Shown piece by piece: positions 9,282-16,293 of a stretch of DNA of 64,000 nucleotides. A model generated the notes under the pieces. That model worked only from the letters and a program-made list of their open reading frames with translations. It was not told where the DNA came from and searched no databases. The stretch is from Tenacibaculum sp. M341 (GTDB lineage: Bacteria > Bacteroidota > Bacteroidia > Flavobacteriales > Flavobacteriaceae). Location: the NCBI RefSeq assembly GCF_004337695.1, contig NZ_SJXJ01000011.1:62001-126000 (forward strand), written 5' to 3'. Made by a program: the position numbers and the translations under genes. Every line of letters starts with the position of its first letter. The stretch's first letter is position 1.

Positions 9282-9313
9282 AAAACTGCGAGTAACTTAA
9301 TACTCACAGTTTT
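9282..9313 (-). terminator. Terminator after gapA
   Basis: An inverted repeat of 13-14 bp with one mismatch (AAAACTGCGAGTA at 9283-9295 and TACTCACAGTTTT at 9301-9313). On the minus strand it is followed by a T-rich run reaching 9272. It sits about 35 bp past the gapA stop and probably ends the pfkA-gapA transcript. Confidence 0.7.
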
Positions 9314-9347
9314 AAAAAAAAGATACTCTTTTCCTCTTTTTCTTATA

Positions 9348-10340
9348 CTATAATGATGCTGAATACACTAATAAATCTACTATTTTAGTTGCATATCCAT
9401 ACTCGTTATCATACCAAGAAATTACTTTGAAGAAGTTTTCGTTTAATTCAATACTAGCTCCTGCATCAATGATAGAAGTTCTAACATCAGAAACAAAATC
9501 TTGAGATACTACTTCATCATCAGTATACCCTACTACTCCTCTTAATTCTCCTTCAGAAGCTTCTTTTAACTTAGCTAAAATATCTTTTAAAGAAGTTGCT
9601 TTTTCAGTTCTAAAAGTTAAATCAACTAAAGATACATCTGCAGTTGGTACACGAACAGCCATACCAGTTAACTTCCCTTCTAATGCAGGAATTACTTTTG
9701 TTACAGCAACAGCAGCTCCCGTACTTGTTGGTATCATGTTTCTTAATACAGAACGTCCTCTACGCCATTTACTATTTGGCCCATCAACAGCATCTTGTCC
9801 AGATGTAGCTGAGTGAATTGTAGTCATTAATCCTTCTACTAACCCGAAGTTATCATGAACAACTTTAGCTAAAGGAGCTAAACAGTTTGTAGTACAAGAA
9901 GCATTTGAAAAAATAGCTTCATCTTTAGGAAGTTCTGTATGATTTACTCCCATAACGTACATGTTAGCATCTTTAGAAGGCGCAGAAATAATTACTTTCT
10001 TAGCACCACCTTTTATATGTAAGCCTGCTTTCTCTTTAGTTAAGAAAAAACCTGTTGATTCAATTACATAATCAGCACCAACCTCATCCCACTTTAAGTT
10101 TTCAGGGTTTCTGTCTGCTGAAATTCTTATTGATTGACCATTTACTACTAAATTACCATCAATAACCTCTACAGTACCATCAAAACGACCATGTACAGAA
10201 TCATATTTTAGTAAATACGCAAGATAATCTACATCTAATAAATCATTAATTGCTACAACTTGAACATTATCTCTTTGAATTGCTGAACGAAACGCTAAAC
10301 GCCCGATTCTACCAAAACCATTAATTCCTATTTTTATCAT
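9348..10340 (-). CDS. gapA: Glyceraldehyde-3-phosphate dehydrogenase, type I
   Basis: A 330-residue cytosolic tetrameric enzyme that oxidises glyceraldehyde 3-phosphate to 1,3-bisphosphoglycerate with NAD. The Rossmann motif [10 protein letters not shown] opens the protein, the catalytic cysteine is C149 in [12 protein letters not shown], and the base H176 is in [10 protein letters not shown]. Asn-Asp after the second strand (AINDL) fits NAD preference. Length is standard. Its start overlaps the end of the small coiled-coil gene by 20 bp, and pfkA lies just upstream, so the three form a glycolytic operon. A terminator at 9282-9313 follows. Confidence 0.96.
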   Translation of the reverse strand: MIKIGINGFGRIGRLAFRSAIQRDNVQVVAINDLLDVDYLAYLLKYDSVHGRFDGTVEVIDGNLVVNGQSIRISADRNPENLKWDEVGADYVIESTGFFLTKEKAGLHIKGGAKKVIISAPSKDANMYVMGVNHTELPKDEAIFSNASCTTNCLAPLAKVVHDNFGLVEGLMTTIHSATSGQDAVDGPNSKWRRGRSVLRNMIPTSTGAAVAVTKVIPALEGKLTGMAVRVPTADVSLVDLTFRTEKATSLKDILAKLKEASEGELRGVVGYTDDEVVSQDFVSDVRTSIIDAGASIELNENFFKVISWYDNEYGYATKIVDLLVYSASL

Positions 10341-10602
10341 TTTTTTGAATTTTATCTAGTGTTGTTTGTATTTCTTTTATTGTTTCATTGTAATCATCTT
10401 GGAAGCTTATATAATTTGGATTTGCTCCAAACCCGAAAAGATTTTCATACAATGCGTCAAAATGTTCTTTATACGTTTTCTGATCCTGTTCTAATTTTTC
10501 TATTCGTTTAATTAACTCTTCATTTTCAGTATTTAATTGTGTATATGAAAATGAAATAAATAGCACAAAACAGAGTAAGAAACCTATAAATATATTTTTC
10601 AT
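10321..10602 (-). CDS. Small membrane-anchored coiled-coil protein between pfkA and gapA
   Basis: A 93-residue protein that I do not recognise. Residues 5-20 are a hydrophobic segment ([15 protein letters not shown]) that could be an uncleaved signal anchor or a signal peptide. Residues 24-50 show heptad-like Leu/Ile spacing and many charged residues, suggesting a short coiled coil; the C-terminus is also charged. It starts 6 bp after the pfkA stop and its last 20 bp overlap the start of gapA, so it is translationally coupled in a glycolytic operon. Codon use resembles its neighbours. It may tether or organise something at the membrane, but nothing in the sequence shows this. Confidence 0.7.
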   Translation of the reverse strand: MKNIFIGFLLCFVLFISFSYTQLNTENEELIKRIEKLEQDQKTYKEHFDALYENLFGFGANPNYISFQDDYNETIKEIQTTLDKIQKNDKNRN

Positions 10603-10608
10603 TATTTT

Positions 10609-11595
10609 CTATGTTGTCATAATATCAGACACTCTCAGTAACTCTCTATCAATTGGATTTTGTCCTTTGATTGCTTTTTCTAAATCGGTTGACTTTACTT
10701 CGTTATTTACAAGTCCAACCATTAAATTAGATTTCCCATCAATCAATAGCTCAACAGCTTTCACTCCTAAACGAGAAGCTAAAACTCTATCAAAACAACT
10801 TGGAGAACCTCCACGTTGCATATGCCCTAATACAGAAACTCTTACCTCATATTCAGGCATATTTTCTTCTACATAGTCAGCTAGTTCATACACATTCTTT
10901 CCAGACTTATCTCCTTCAGCTACTACTACAATACTTGAAGATTTACCTGATCTTCTACTTTTCTTTAAAGACTCTAACATTCTTTCTAGTCCTAAATCTT
11001 CTTCAGGCACTAAAATTTCCTCTGCACCTGCTCCTACTCCTGCGTTTAAAGCGATAAAACCTGCATCTCTTCCCATTACTTCAACAAAAAATAGTCGATT
11101 GTGTGAAGAAGCTGTATCTCTAATTTTATCAATAGCATCCATTGCAGTATTCAAAGCCGTGTCATATCCTAATGTATGTGAAGTACCATATATATCATTA
11201 TCAATAGTACCTGGAATACCAATTACAGGAAAATCATATTCTTGATTAAATACAACTCCACCTGTAAAAGAACCATCTCCTCCAATTACTACCAATCCAT
11301 CTACTTCATGTTCTTTTAGGTTTTCGTAAGCTTGTGCTCTTCCTTCTTTGGTCATAAACTCTTTTGATCGAGCTGACTTTAAAATAGTTCCTCCTTTATT
11401 AATAATATTGTTTACACTTCTTGCGGACATTGGAATAAAATCTCCCTCAATCATTCCTTGATACCCTCTGTAAATTCCAATACATTCAGTTCTATAATAC
11501 GCACACGCTCTAACTACAGAACGTATGGCTGCATTCATTCCAGGTGAATCTCCACCGGAAGTCATTACTGCTATTTTTTTAATTTTTTTACCCAT
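10609..11595 (-). CDS. pfkA: ATP-dependent 6-phosphofructokinase
   Basis: A 328-residue PfkA-type enzyme phosphorylating fructose 6-phosphate to fructose 1,6-bisphosphate. Signatures seen: VMTSGGDSPGMNAAIR near the N-terminus (ATP site), VIGGDGSFTGG (ATP and Mg binding), PGTIDNDIYGTSHTLGYDTA (catalytic aspartates) and VEVMGRDAGFIAL. GGDGS, with Gly after Asp, fits ATP rather than pyrophosphate use. A TTG codon 33 bp upstream would extend the protein with MQIISKFDSTF; the ATG at 11595 gives the usual MGKKIKKIAVMTSGG start and is preferred. It is the first gene of the pfkA-coiled coil-gapA operon and divergent from a sodium/solute symporter, with a LacI-type palindrome in between. Confidence 0.95.
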   Translation of the reverse strand: MGKKIKKIAVMTSGGDSPGMNAAIRSVVRACAYYRTECIGIYRGYQGMIEGDFIPMSARSVNNIINKGGTILKSARSKEFMTKEGRAQAYENLKEHEVDGLVVIGGDGSFTGGVVFNQEYDFPVIGIPGTIDNDIYGTSHTLGYDTALNTAMDAIDKIRDTASSHNRLFFVEVMGRDAGFIALNAGVGAGAEEILVPEEDLGLERMLESLKKSRRSGKSSSIVVVAEGDKSGKNVYELADYVEENMPEYEVRVSVLGHMQRGGSPSCFDRVLASRLGVKAVELLIDGKSNLMVGLVNNEVKSTDLEKAIKGQNPIDRELLRVSDIMTT

Positions 11596-11646
11596 AAATG
11601 TTGAATCAAATTTACTTATTATTTGCAATTATTAGTCATAAAAATG

Positions 11647-11660
11647 CGAAATCGTTTTCG
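11647..11660. promoter_or_regulatory. LacI/cre-like palindrome between pfkA and the symporter gene
   Basis: The 14-mer CGAAATCGTTTTCG is a near-perfect palindrome centred on CG, with only two positions out of symmetry. It resembles LacI/GalR-family operators, including the TGWAANCGNTNWCA catabolite-responsive consensus, in 12 of 14 positions. It also sits in a second, overlapping palindrome AAATCG-TTTT-CGATTT (11649-11664). It lies in the 125-bp divergent region between pfkA and the transporter gene. No LacI-family regulator is encoded in the window, so the binding protein is unknown. Confidence 0.4.
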
Positions 11661-11720
11661 ATTTGTAGCAAAATATTACATTTTAAATTATTTAGTTAAT
11701 TTAGCCTACAAACCAAAATT

Positions 11721-13454
11721 ATGCAACTTACATCACTAGATTATATCATTATAATTTCATTTTTCATTATTTCTTTAGGAATCGGTATTTACGCAGCTAA
11801 ATCGGCTGGAAAAAACAGTTCTGAGTTCTTTTTATCTGGTAGAAACATGCCTTGGTGGTTATTAGGTGTATCTATGGTAGCTACTACTTTTGCTGCTGAT
11901 ACTCCTGGTTTAGTTACTGAACTTGTTAGAAAAAATGGAGTTTCTGGAAATTGGGTTTGGTGGGCAATGCTATTAACGGGTATGCTTACTGTATTCTTTT
12001 ATGCCAGATTATGGAGACGATCAGGTATTTCTACTGATCTAGAATTCTACGAGTTAAGATATTCTGGAAAGGTTGCTGGTTTTTTAAGAGGGTTTAGAGC
12101 CATTTATTTAGGCGTTATTTTTAATATTATTACCATGGCGGGTGTGTGTTTAGCTGGTGCTAAAATTGCTAATATTCTTCTTGGTATTTCTCAAACACAA
12201 ATGCTTTTGTATTCTTCTATTATAGTTGTTATTTATTCTTCTTTAGGAGGATTGAAAGGTGTATTGTTAACCGATTTTATTCAATTTGTAATTGCTATGA
12301 TTGGTTCGGTTTGGGCTACTATATATATTGTAAGCCTTCCTGAAATTGGAGGTATATCTCAATTACTTTCAGAACCAACAGTACATAGTAAATTGAATAT
12401 TTTACCTGATTTTTCAGATAAAGAAAGTTTAATTACCTTATTTATTATTCCTTTTGCTGTTCAATGGTGGAGCACTTGGTACCCAGGAGCAGAACCTGGA
12501 GGTGGTGGTTACATTGCTCAAAGAATGTTAGCTGCTAAAGATGAAAAGAATGCTACTTGGGCAACCTTGTTTTTCAATTTTGCTCATTATGCTCTTAGAC
12601 CTTGGCCTTGGATTATAGTTGGTTTGGCTTCTTTAGTTATTTTCCCTGATGTTTCTAGTATTAATGAAACTTTCCCTGGACTTACCAAAGAAATGCAGGG
12701 AGATGATGTTGCTTATGCTGCAATGATGACTTATTTACCTGCTGGTTTATTAGGAATTGTATTAACTTCTTTAATAGCCGCTTTTATGAGCACAATTTCT
12801 ACGCAATTAAACTGGGGTAGCTCATATATTGTTAACGACTTTTATGCACGGTTTATAAACACAGAAGCTTCTGAAAAGCAAAAAGTTATTGTTGGAAGAA
12901 TTGCGACATTAATATTAATGTTATGCGCCGCTTTGTTTTCATTTTACTTACAGTCTGCAAAAGATGTTTTTGACTTGTTACTACAAATTGGTGCTGGTAC
13001 TGGTCTATTATTTATCCTTAGATGGTTTTGGAATCGTATCAATCCATACAGTGAAATCGCTGCTATGGTGATATCTTTTTTGATCGCCTTCTTTTTCTTT
13101 ATTAATAATAAAATGGACGCTCCACTTGTAAGTATTCCTTCTTATTGGCAACTAATACTTGGAGTAGTAATTACAACTATTGGATGGATTATAACAACGT
13201 TAGTTACTCAACCTACTGATACTAAAACTCTTGATAATTTTAATCAAATTATTTTTGGTAATGAAAGTAAATTTAAAAACGTAGGAGCTAAAATAGTTGC
13301 TTTTTTTGCGGGAGTTATTGGGGTTTATAGCTTTTTATTTGCTACAGGAAACTGGATTTATGGAGAAGTAACTAATGCCGTTATTTTAAGTATTGTGTCT
13401 CTTGTTTGTGTTTTTACTATTATAAAACTATGGAAATTAAAATATTTAGATTAA
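11721..13454 (+). CDS. Sodium:solute symporter family (SSS/SLC5) transporter
   Basis: A 577-residue inner-membrane protein with about 13-15 hydrophobic helices. It begins LDYIIIISFFIISLGIGIYA, followed by FFLSGRNMPWWLLGVSMVAT, the standard opening of SSS-family transporters, which move sugars, amino acids, organic acids or other solutes with sodium. The substrate is not evident; placement divergent from pfkA and next to an AraC-type regulator makes a sugar or sugar-derived compound reasonable. A helix carrying GGGGYIAQRMLAAKD matches conserved family positions. The regulator gene follows after 7 bp, so the two form an operon. It starts with ATG. Confidence 0.88.
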   Translation: MQLTSLDYIIIISFFIISLGIGIYAAKSAGKNSSEFFLSGRNMPWWLLGVSMVATTFAADTPGLVTELVRKNGVSGNWVWWAMLLTGMLTVFFYARLWRRSGISTDLEFYELRYSGKVAGFLRGFRAIYLGVIFNIITMAGVCLAGAKIANILLGISQTQMLLYSSIIVVIYSSLGGLKGVLLTDFIQFVIAMIGSVWATIYIVSLPEIGGISQLLSEPTVHSKLNILPDFSDKESLITLFIIPFAVQWWSTWYPGAEPGGGGYIAQRMLAAKDEKNATWATLFFNFAHYALRPWPWIIVGLASLVIFPDVSSINETFPGLTKEMQGDDVAYAAMMTYLPAGLLGIVLTSLIAAFMSTISTQLNWGSSYIVNDFYARFINTEASEKQKVIVGRIATLILMLCAALFSFYLQSAKDVFDLLLQIGAGTGLLFILRWFWNRINPYSEIAAMVISFLIAFFFFINNKMDAPLVSIPSYWQLILGVVITTIGWIITTLVTQPTDTKTLDNFNQIIFGNESKFKNVGAKIVAFFAGVIGVYSFLFATGNWIYGEVTNAVILSIVSLVCVFTIIKLWKLKYLD

Positions 13455-13461
13455 TTTTTTC

Positions 13462-14205
13462 ATGTACCAAAAATTAGAAAACAATCAAGAAGTTTTAGTG
13501 AATGAGTTTGGTTTTATGCTAATGTTATCGGGTAATATTACTGTAACAACCAACTCTGAAACTTACTTAGTAAAGCCTAAAACATTTTCTTTTGTAAGCA
13601 ATAACTTTAATATAATAGCTGCATCGCCTTTTATTGATGCTTATTTTATTCCTTTAGACACTCCTTTTTTTAAAAATCTTCCTGAAATTCAAACTGAATG
13701 TAAAAACATAAATGAATTTAGTTTTGCTTTTTTGAATATTATGGATTTTCAACACAAAAAAAGCATCATAGATAACATAAAAGCTATTCCTACTTCTAAA
13801 ATCTCATTATTAAAAAGTTACTTACACATTTTAGCTAATCAGTTAATTAATGACATAAAAAATATTACTGTATCTAAACTTAGTGTTTTTGAACAATTTG
13901 AAAATTTAATTGAAACAAATATTGAAAATAACTTCTGTGCTGGTACCTATGCTGAAATGCTAAACATTCCTCTAAAAAAATTAATTAAAGAAGTAAAAGT
14001 AACCACTAACAAAACTCCGTGTAACATAATTACAGAGAAGGTAATTGAGAAAGCAAAAACTAAACTCTTAGAAAGTAATGATACAAGTCAAATGATTGCT
14101 TATCAATTAGGTTTTGAAGACCCGTATTATTTTATAAAATATTTTAAAAAGAATACTTCTTTCACTCCTACTCAATTCAGAACTAAATTCAAAAAGGTTT
14201 CTTAA
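13462..14205 (+). CDS. AraC-family transcriptional regulator
   Basis: A 247-residue protein with an N-terminal cupin-like sensor half (~10-80, many beta-strand patterns) and a C-terminal double helix-turn-helix domain of about 90 residues, ending in DTSQMIAYQLGFEDPYYFIKYFKKNT and FTPTQFR, the conserved second HTH of the AraC/XylS family. It lies 7 bp behind the sodium/solute symporter gene and probably controls it in response to the transported compound. The first HTH is weak (AEMLNIPLKKLIKEV). The family is certain, the ligand unknown. Confidence 0.85.
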   Translation: MYQKLENNQEVLVNEFGFMLMLSGNITVTTNSETYLVKPKTFSFVSNNFNIIAASPFIDAYFIPLDTPFFKNLPEIQTECKNINEFSFAFLNIMDFQHKKSIIDNIKAIPTSKISLLKSYLHILANQLINDIKNITVSKLSVFEQFENLIETNIENNFCAGTYAEMLNIPLKKLIKEVKVTTNKTPCNIITEKVIEKAKTKLLESNDTSQMIAYQLGFEDPYYFIKYFKKNTSFTPTQFRTKFKKVS

Positions 14206-14296
14206 CAGGGAATTTTTTCCATCATTTATATTTTTTGTCCATTTTAAAAAACCTCAATTTACTTGAAATTTGTATCAAATTAAAAACGCAAGTAAC

Positions 14297-14938
14297 ATGA
14301 GTTTATCACAAATATTAACTGAAAGAAAATCTAAAAACGAACAAAATATTCCATCTGACAAATGGGCTATTATGGAAAGAGCTACCAAAGACTTAAAAAC
14401 TGAAAATTTAAGTAACAAGGCTATTAAAACTGGAGAGATTCTTCCTAACTTTAGTTTACCTAACATACACAATAACCTTGTCTCATTAACTGATTTTAAT
14501 GCTGATTTCTTAATCGTCTCTTTTTATCGAGGTGGTTGGTGTCCATTTTGTAACATGGAGTTAAAAGCTTTACAAGATATTTTACCTGAAGCTAAAAAAT
14601 TAAATACTGAACTGGTTGCTATCTCTCCAGAAACACCTGACAACTCCATAACCACCCATGAAAAAAATGAGCTTAGTTTTGAGGTTTTAAGTGATTTGAA
14701 TAATACATATGCTACATCAATTGGTTTGGTTTTTCAATTGCCTGAAGATTTGAGAGAAGTATATCATTCTTTTAATATAGATGTTCCTAAACATAATAAT
14801 AACAATGATTACGAATTGCCTATGCCTGCAACTTATGTATTAAACAGTAAAAGAGAAATTATTTATCATTTTATTCCTGAAGATTACACCGAAAGATTGG
14901 AACCTACCACTATTTTAGAGGTTATTAAAAACGCTTAA
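14297..14938 (+). CDS. Peroxiredoxin-like (AhpC/TSA) protein
   Basis: A 213-residue thioredoxin-fold protein. The redox motif is WCPFC (C82 and C85) after VSFYRGG, which fits the peroxiredoxin-like PRX_like2 group rather than classical AhpC, where the resolving cysteine is distant. The N-terminal ~45 residues are a helical extension (LTERKSKNEQ...). There is no signal peptide, so it is cytosolic. Such proteins reduce peroxides or act as disulfide reductases; the substrate is unproven. A TTG codon at 14270 would add nine residues; ATG at 14297 is preferred. It has 91 bp to the upstream AraC gene, probably its own promoter, and a strong terminator right behind. Confidence 0.85.
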   Translation: MSLSQILTERKSKNEQNIPSDKWAIMERATKDLKTENLSNKAIKTGEILPNFSLPNIHNNLVSLTDFNADFLIVSFYRGGWCPFCNMELKALQDILPEAKKLNTELVAISPETPDNSITTHEKNELSFEVLSDLNNTYATSIGLVFQLPEDLREVYHSFNIDVPKHNNNNDYELPMPATYVLNSKREIIYHFIPEDYTERLEPTTILEVIKNA

Positions 14939-14942
14939 ACTT

Positions 14943-14976
14943 ATAACAACCCAATATTTGGGTTGTTATTTTTTTT
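14943..14976 (+). terminator. Terminator after the peroxiredoxin-like gene
   Basis: A perfect 11-bp stem, ATAACAACCCA (14943-14953) and TGGGTTGTTAT (14959-14969), with a 5-base loop is followed by a run of T to 14976. It begins 5 bp past the stop codon and is a textbook Rho-independent terminator. Confidence 0.9.
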
Positions 14977-14987
14977 GTAACAAAAAA

Positions 14988-15007
14988 CCTTTCACGGATG
15001 TGAAAGG
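14988..15007 (-). terminator. Minus-strand terminator of the phosphorelay operon
   Basis: An 8-bp stem, CCTTTCAC (14988-14995) and GTGAAAGG (15000-15007), with a 4-base loop. On the minus strand it is followed by TTTTTTG. It is the first clear terminator after the LytTR gene, whose stop is about 220 bp away, leaving a long 3' untranslated stretch. No gene or clear RNA structure was seen in between (15008-15228). Confidence 0.65.
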
Positions 15008-15228
15008 CTGTTTTAGATTAATCAACCAAATAAATCTAAAAATCATCTACGAAAAAAGAAGTTCCGTAGTGAAAAAAACAAAACTTTTAAACTAACTACA
15101 CTACTAAATTAATCAGTATTTGTAGTTTTTTATAAAGTTATTCGTTGTATATTTTGATAACTTAGGTTAGCTATAGGATTAGTTTCGATGAACTGCAAAT
15201 TTAGTCGTTAAATCGCGAAAATAAGAAA

Positions 15229-15945
15229 TTATAATAAATTAAGACGCTTCATTAATTCTGGTCTGTTTGACCTACTTACTGGTATTACATCTTTACCTAT
15301 TAATACACTATTATCTTCAATATCTATAATTCTCTTTAAATTAATAACATAAGACCTGTGTACCTTTAAAAACAGTTCATTTGGTAGCTTTTCTTCTATC
15401 TTTTTTAAGGTAGAATGTACAGTGTAATTTTTTTCTTTGGTTTTTATTAAAATGTAATCTCCTTTTGCCTCTACTAAGTTAATACTAGGTATTTCAATTT
15501 TAATCAACCTTCTATCAATGTTAATGTATAGTTGTTGATCTTCTTCCTTGGCTTCTTGGGTTGCTTTAGTTTCCTCTTCTACTTTTGCGGTTGATTTAAA
15601 CTTTCTAGCTTTCTCTACTGCTTTAATAAATCTTGGAAGTTCTATTGGCTTTACTAAATAGTCTACAATGCAATCGTATTCAAAAGCGTCAATAGCAAAC
15701 TGTTTATCTGAAGTTGTTAAGATTACTCTTGGTGGATTTTTTAATGTTTGAATTAAATCAAAACCTGTAAAATCTGGCATGTGAATATCTAAAAAGATTA
15801 AGTCAACTTCGTGCTGATTTAGGTATTTAATTGCTTGTATTGCATTAGAAAATTCTTCTATCACATTTAAAGACCCTTCGCTTTTACATAGTTGACTAAC
15901 AATAGCTCTTGCAGCAGATTCATCATCAATAATTAAACAATTCAT
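15229..15945 (-). CDS. LytTR-family response regulator
   Basis: A 238-residue two-domain regulator. The receiver (1-~120) has the acidic pocket near D7/D8, phospho-acceptor D53 in FLDIHMPDF, and K99 in YLVKP. After an Ala/Glu/Lys-rich linker (~115-138) comes a LytTR DNA-binding domain (~140-238), with INLVEAKGDYILIKT and FLKVHRSYVINLKRI typical of the family. LytTR regulators bind DNA as dimers through beta-strands, and in Bacteroidota are usually phosphorylated by LytS-type kinases. Here the upstream genes are an Hpt protein (16 bp gap) and a multi-PAS HisKA kinase, suggesting it is the output of a relay. Confidence 0.9.
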   Translation of the reverse strand: MNCLIIDDESAARAIVSQLCKSEGSLNVIEEFSNAIQAIKYLNQHEVDLIFLDIHMPDFTGFDLIQTLKNPPRVILTTSDKQFAIDAFEYDCIVDYLVKPIELPRFIKAVEKARKFKSTAKVEEETKATQEAKEEDQQLYINIDRRLIKIEIPSINLVEAKGDYILIKTKEKNYTVHSTLKKIEEKLPNELFLKVHRSYVINLKRIIDIEDNSVLIGKDVIPVSRSNRPELMKRLNLL

Positions 15946-15961
15946 ATATAGCTTAAAAGTT

Positions 15962-16285
15962 TTACAATGTGTCTAAAAAATTAGACATTACAGTTAATAG
16001 TTTCATAAAATCATCGTGTTCATTTGCGTTCTCAGAAAGAAGTTGTTTTTCATGATTTACAGCAAAATCATACGACTTTTCTAAGCCTAAAATACTAATT
16101 TTATGTTTAACTTTATGAACGATTTCAGCTGATTGTTTAAAATCTTTATTTTCTATTGATTTTTTATACGCCGAAACTTCTTCTGGAAGCTCTGATTTTA
16201 GTATCGAAATCATTTTTTCTTCGAATTCGGTATCTCCACCAGACAAATCTTTGATGTAGTTTAAATTGGGGGCTTCAATTATCAT
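15962..16285 (-). CDS. Stand-alone histidine phosphotransfer (Hpt) protein
   Basis: A 107-residue all-helical protein. The Hpt signature is seen at H57 in EIVHKVKHKISILGL, matching the family pattern HxxK...LG, so H57 is the likely phosphorylated residue. Hpt proteins shuttle phosphate between receiver domains in multistep relays. It lies between the kinase gene (8 bp gap) and the LytTR regulator (16 bp gap) on the same strand, so all are cotranscribed. There is no membrane segment. Its place suggests it passes phosphate from the separate receiver (18741-19154) to the LytTR regulator, which is inference from gene order. Confidence 0.85.
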   Translation of the reverse strand: MIIEAPNLNYIKDLSGGDTEFEEKMISILKSELPEEVSAYKKSIENKDFKQSAEIVHKVKHKISILGLEKSYDFAVNHEKQLLSENANEHDDFMKLLTVMSNFLDTL

Positions 16286-16293
16286 GATTAATG

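Noticed and set aside
10321-10340. Overlap of the small coiled-coil gene and gapA as a sign of frameshift
   Set aside because: Both genes have good starts and full-length products; short overlaps are normal in operons.
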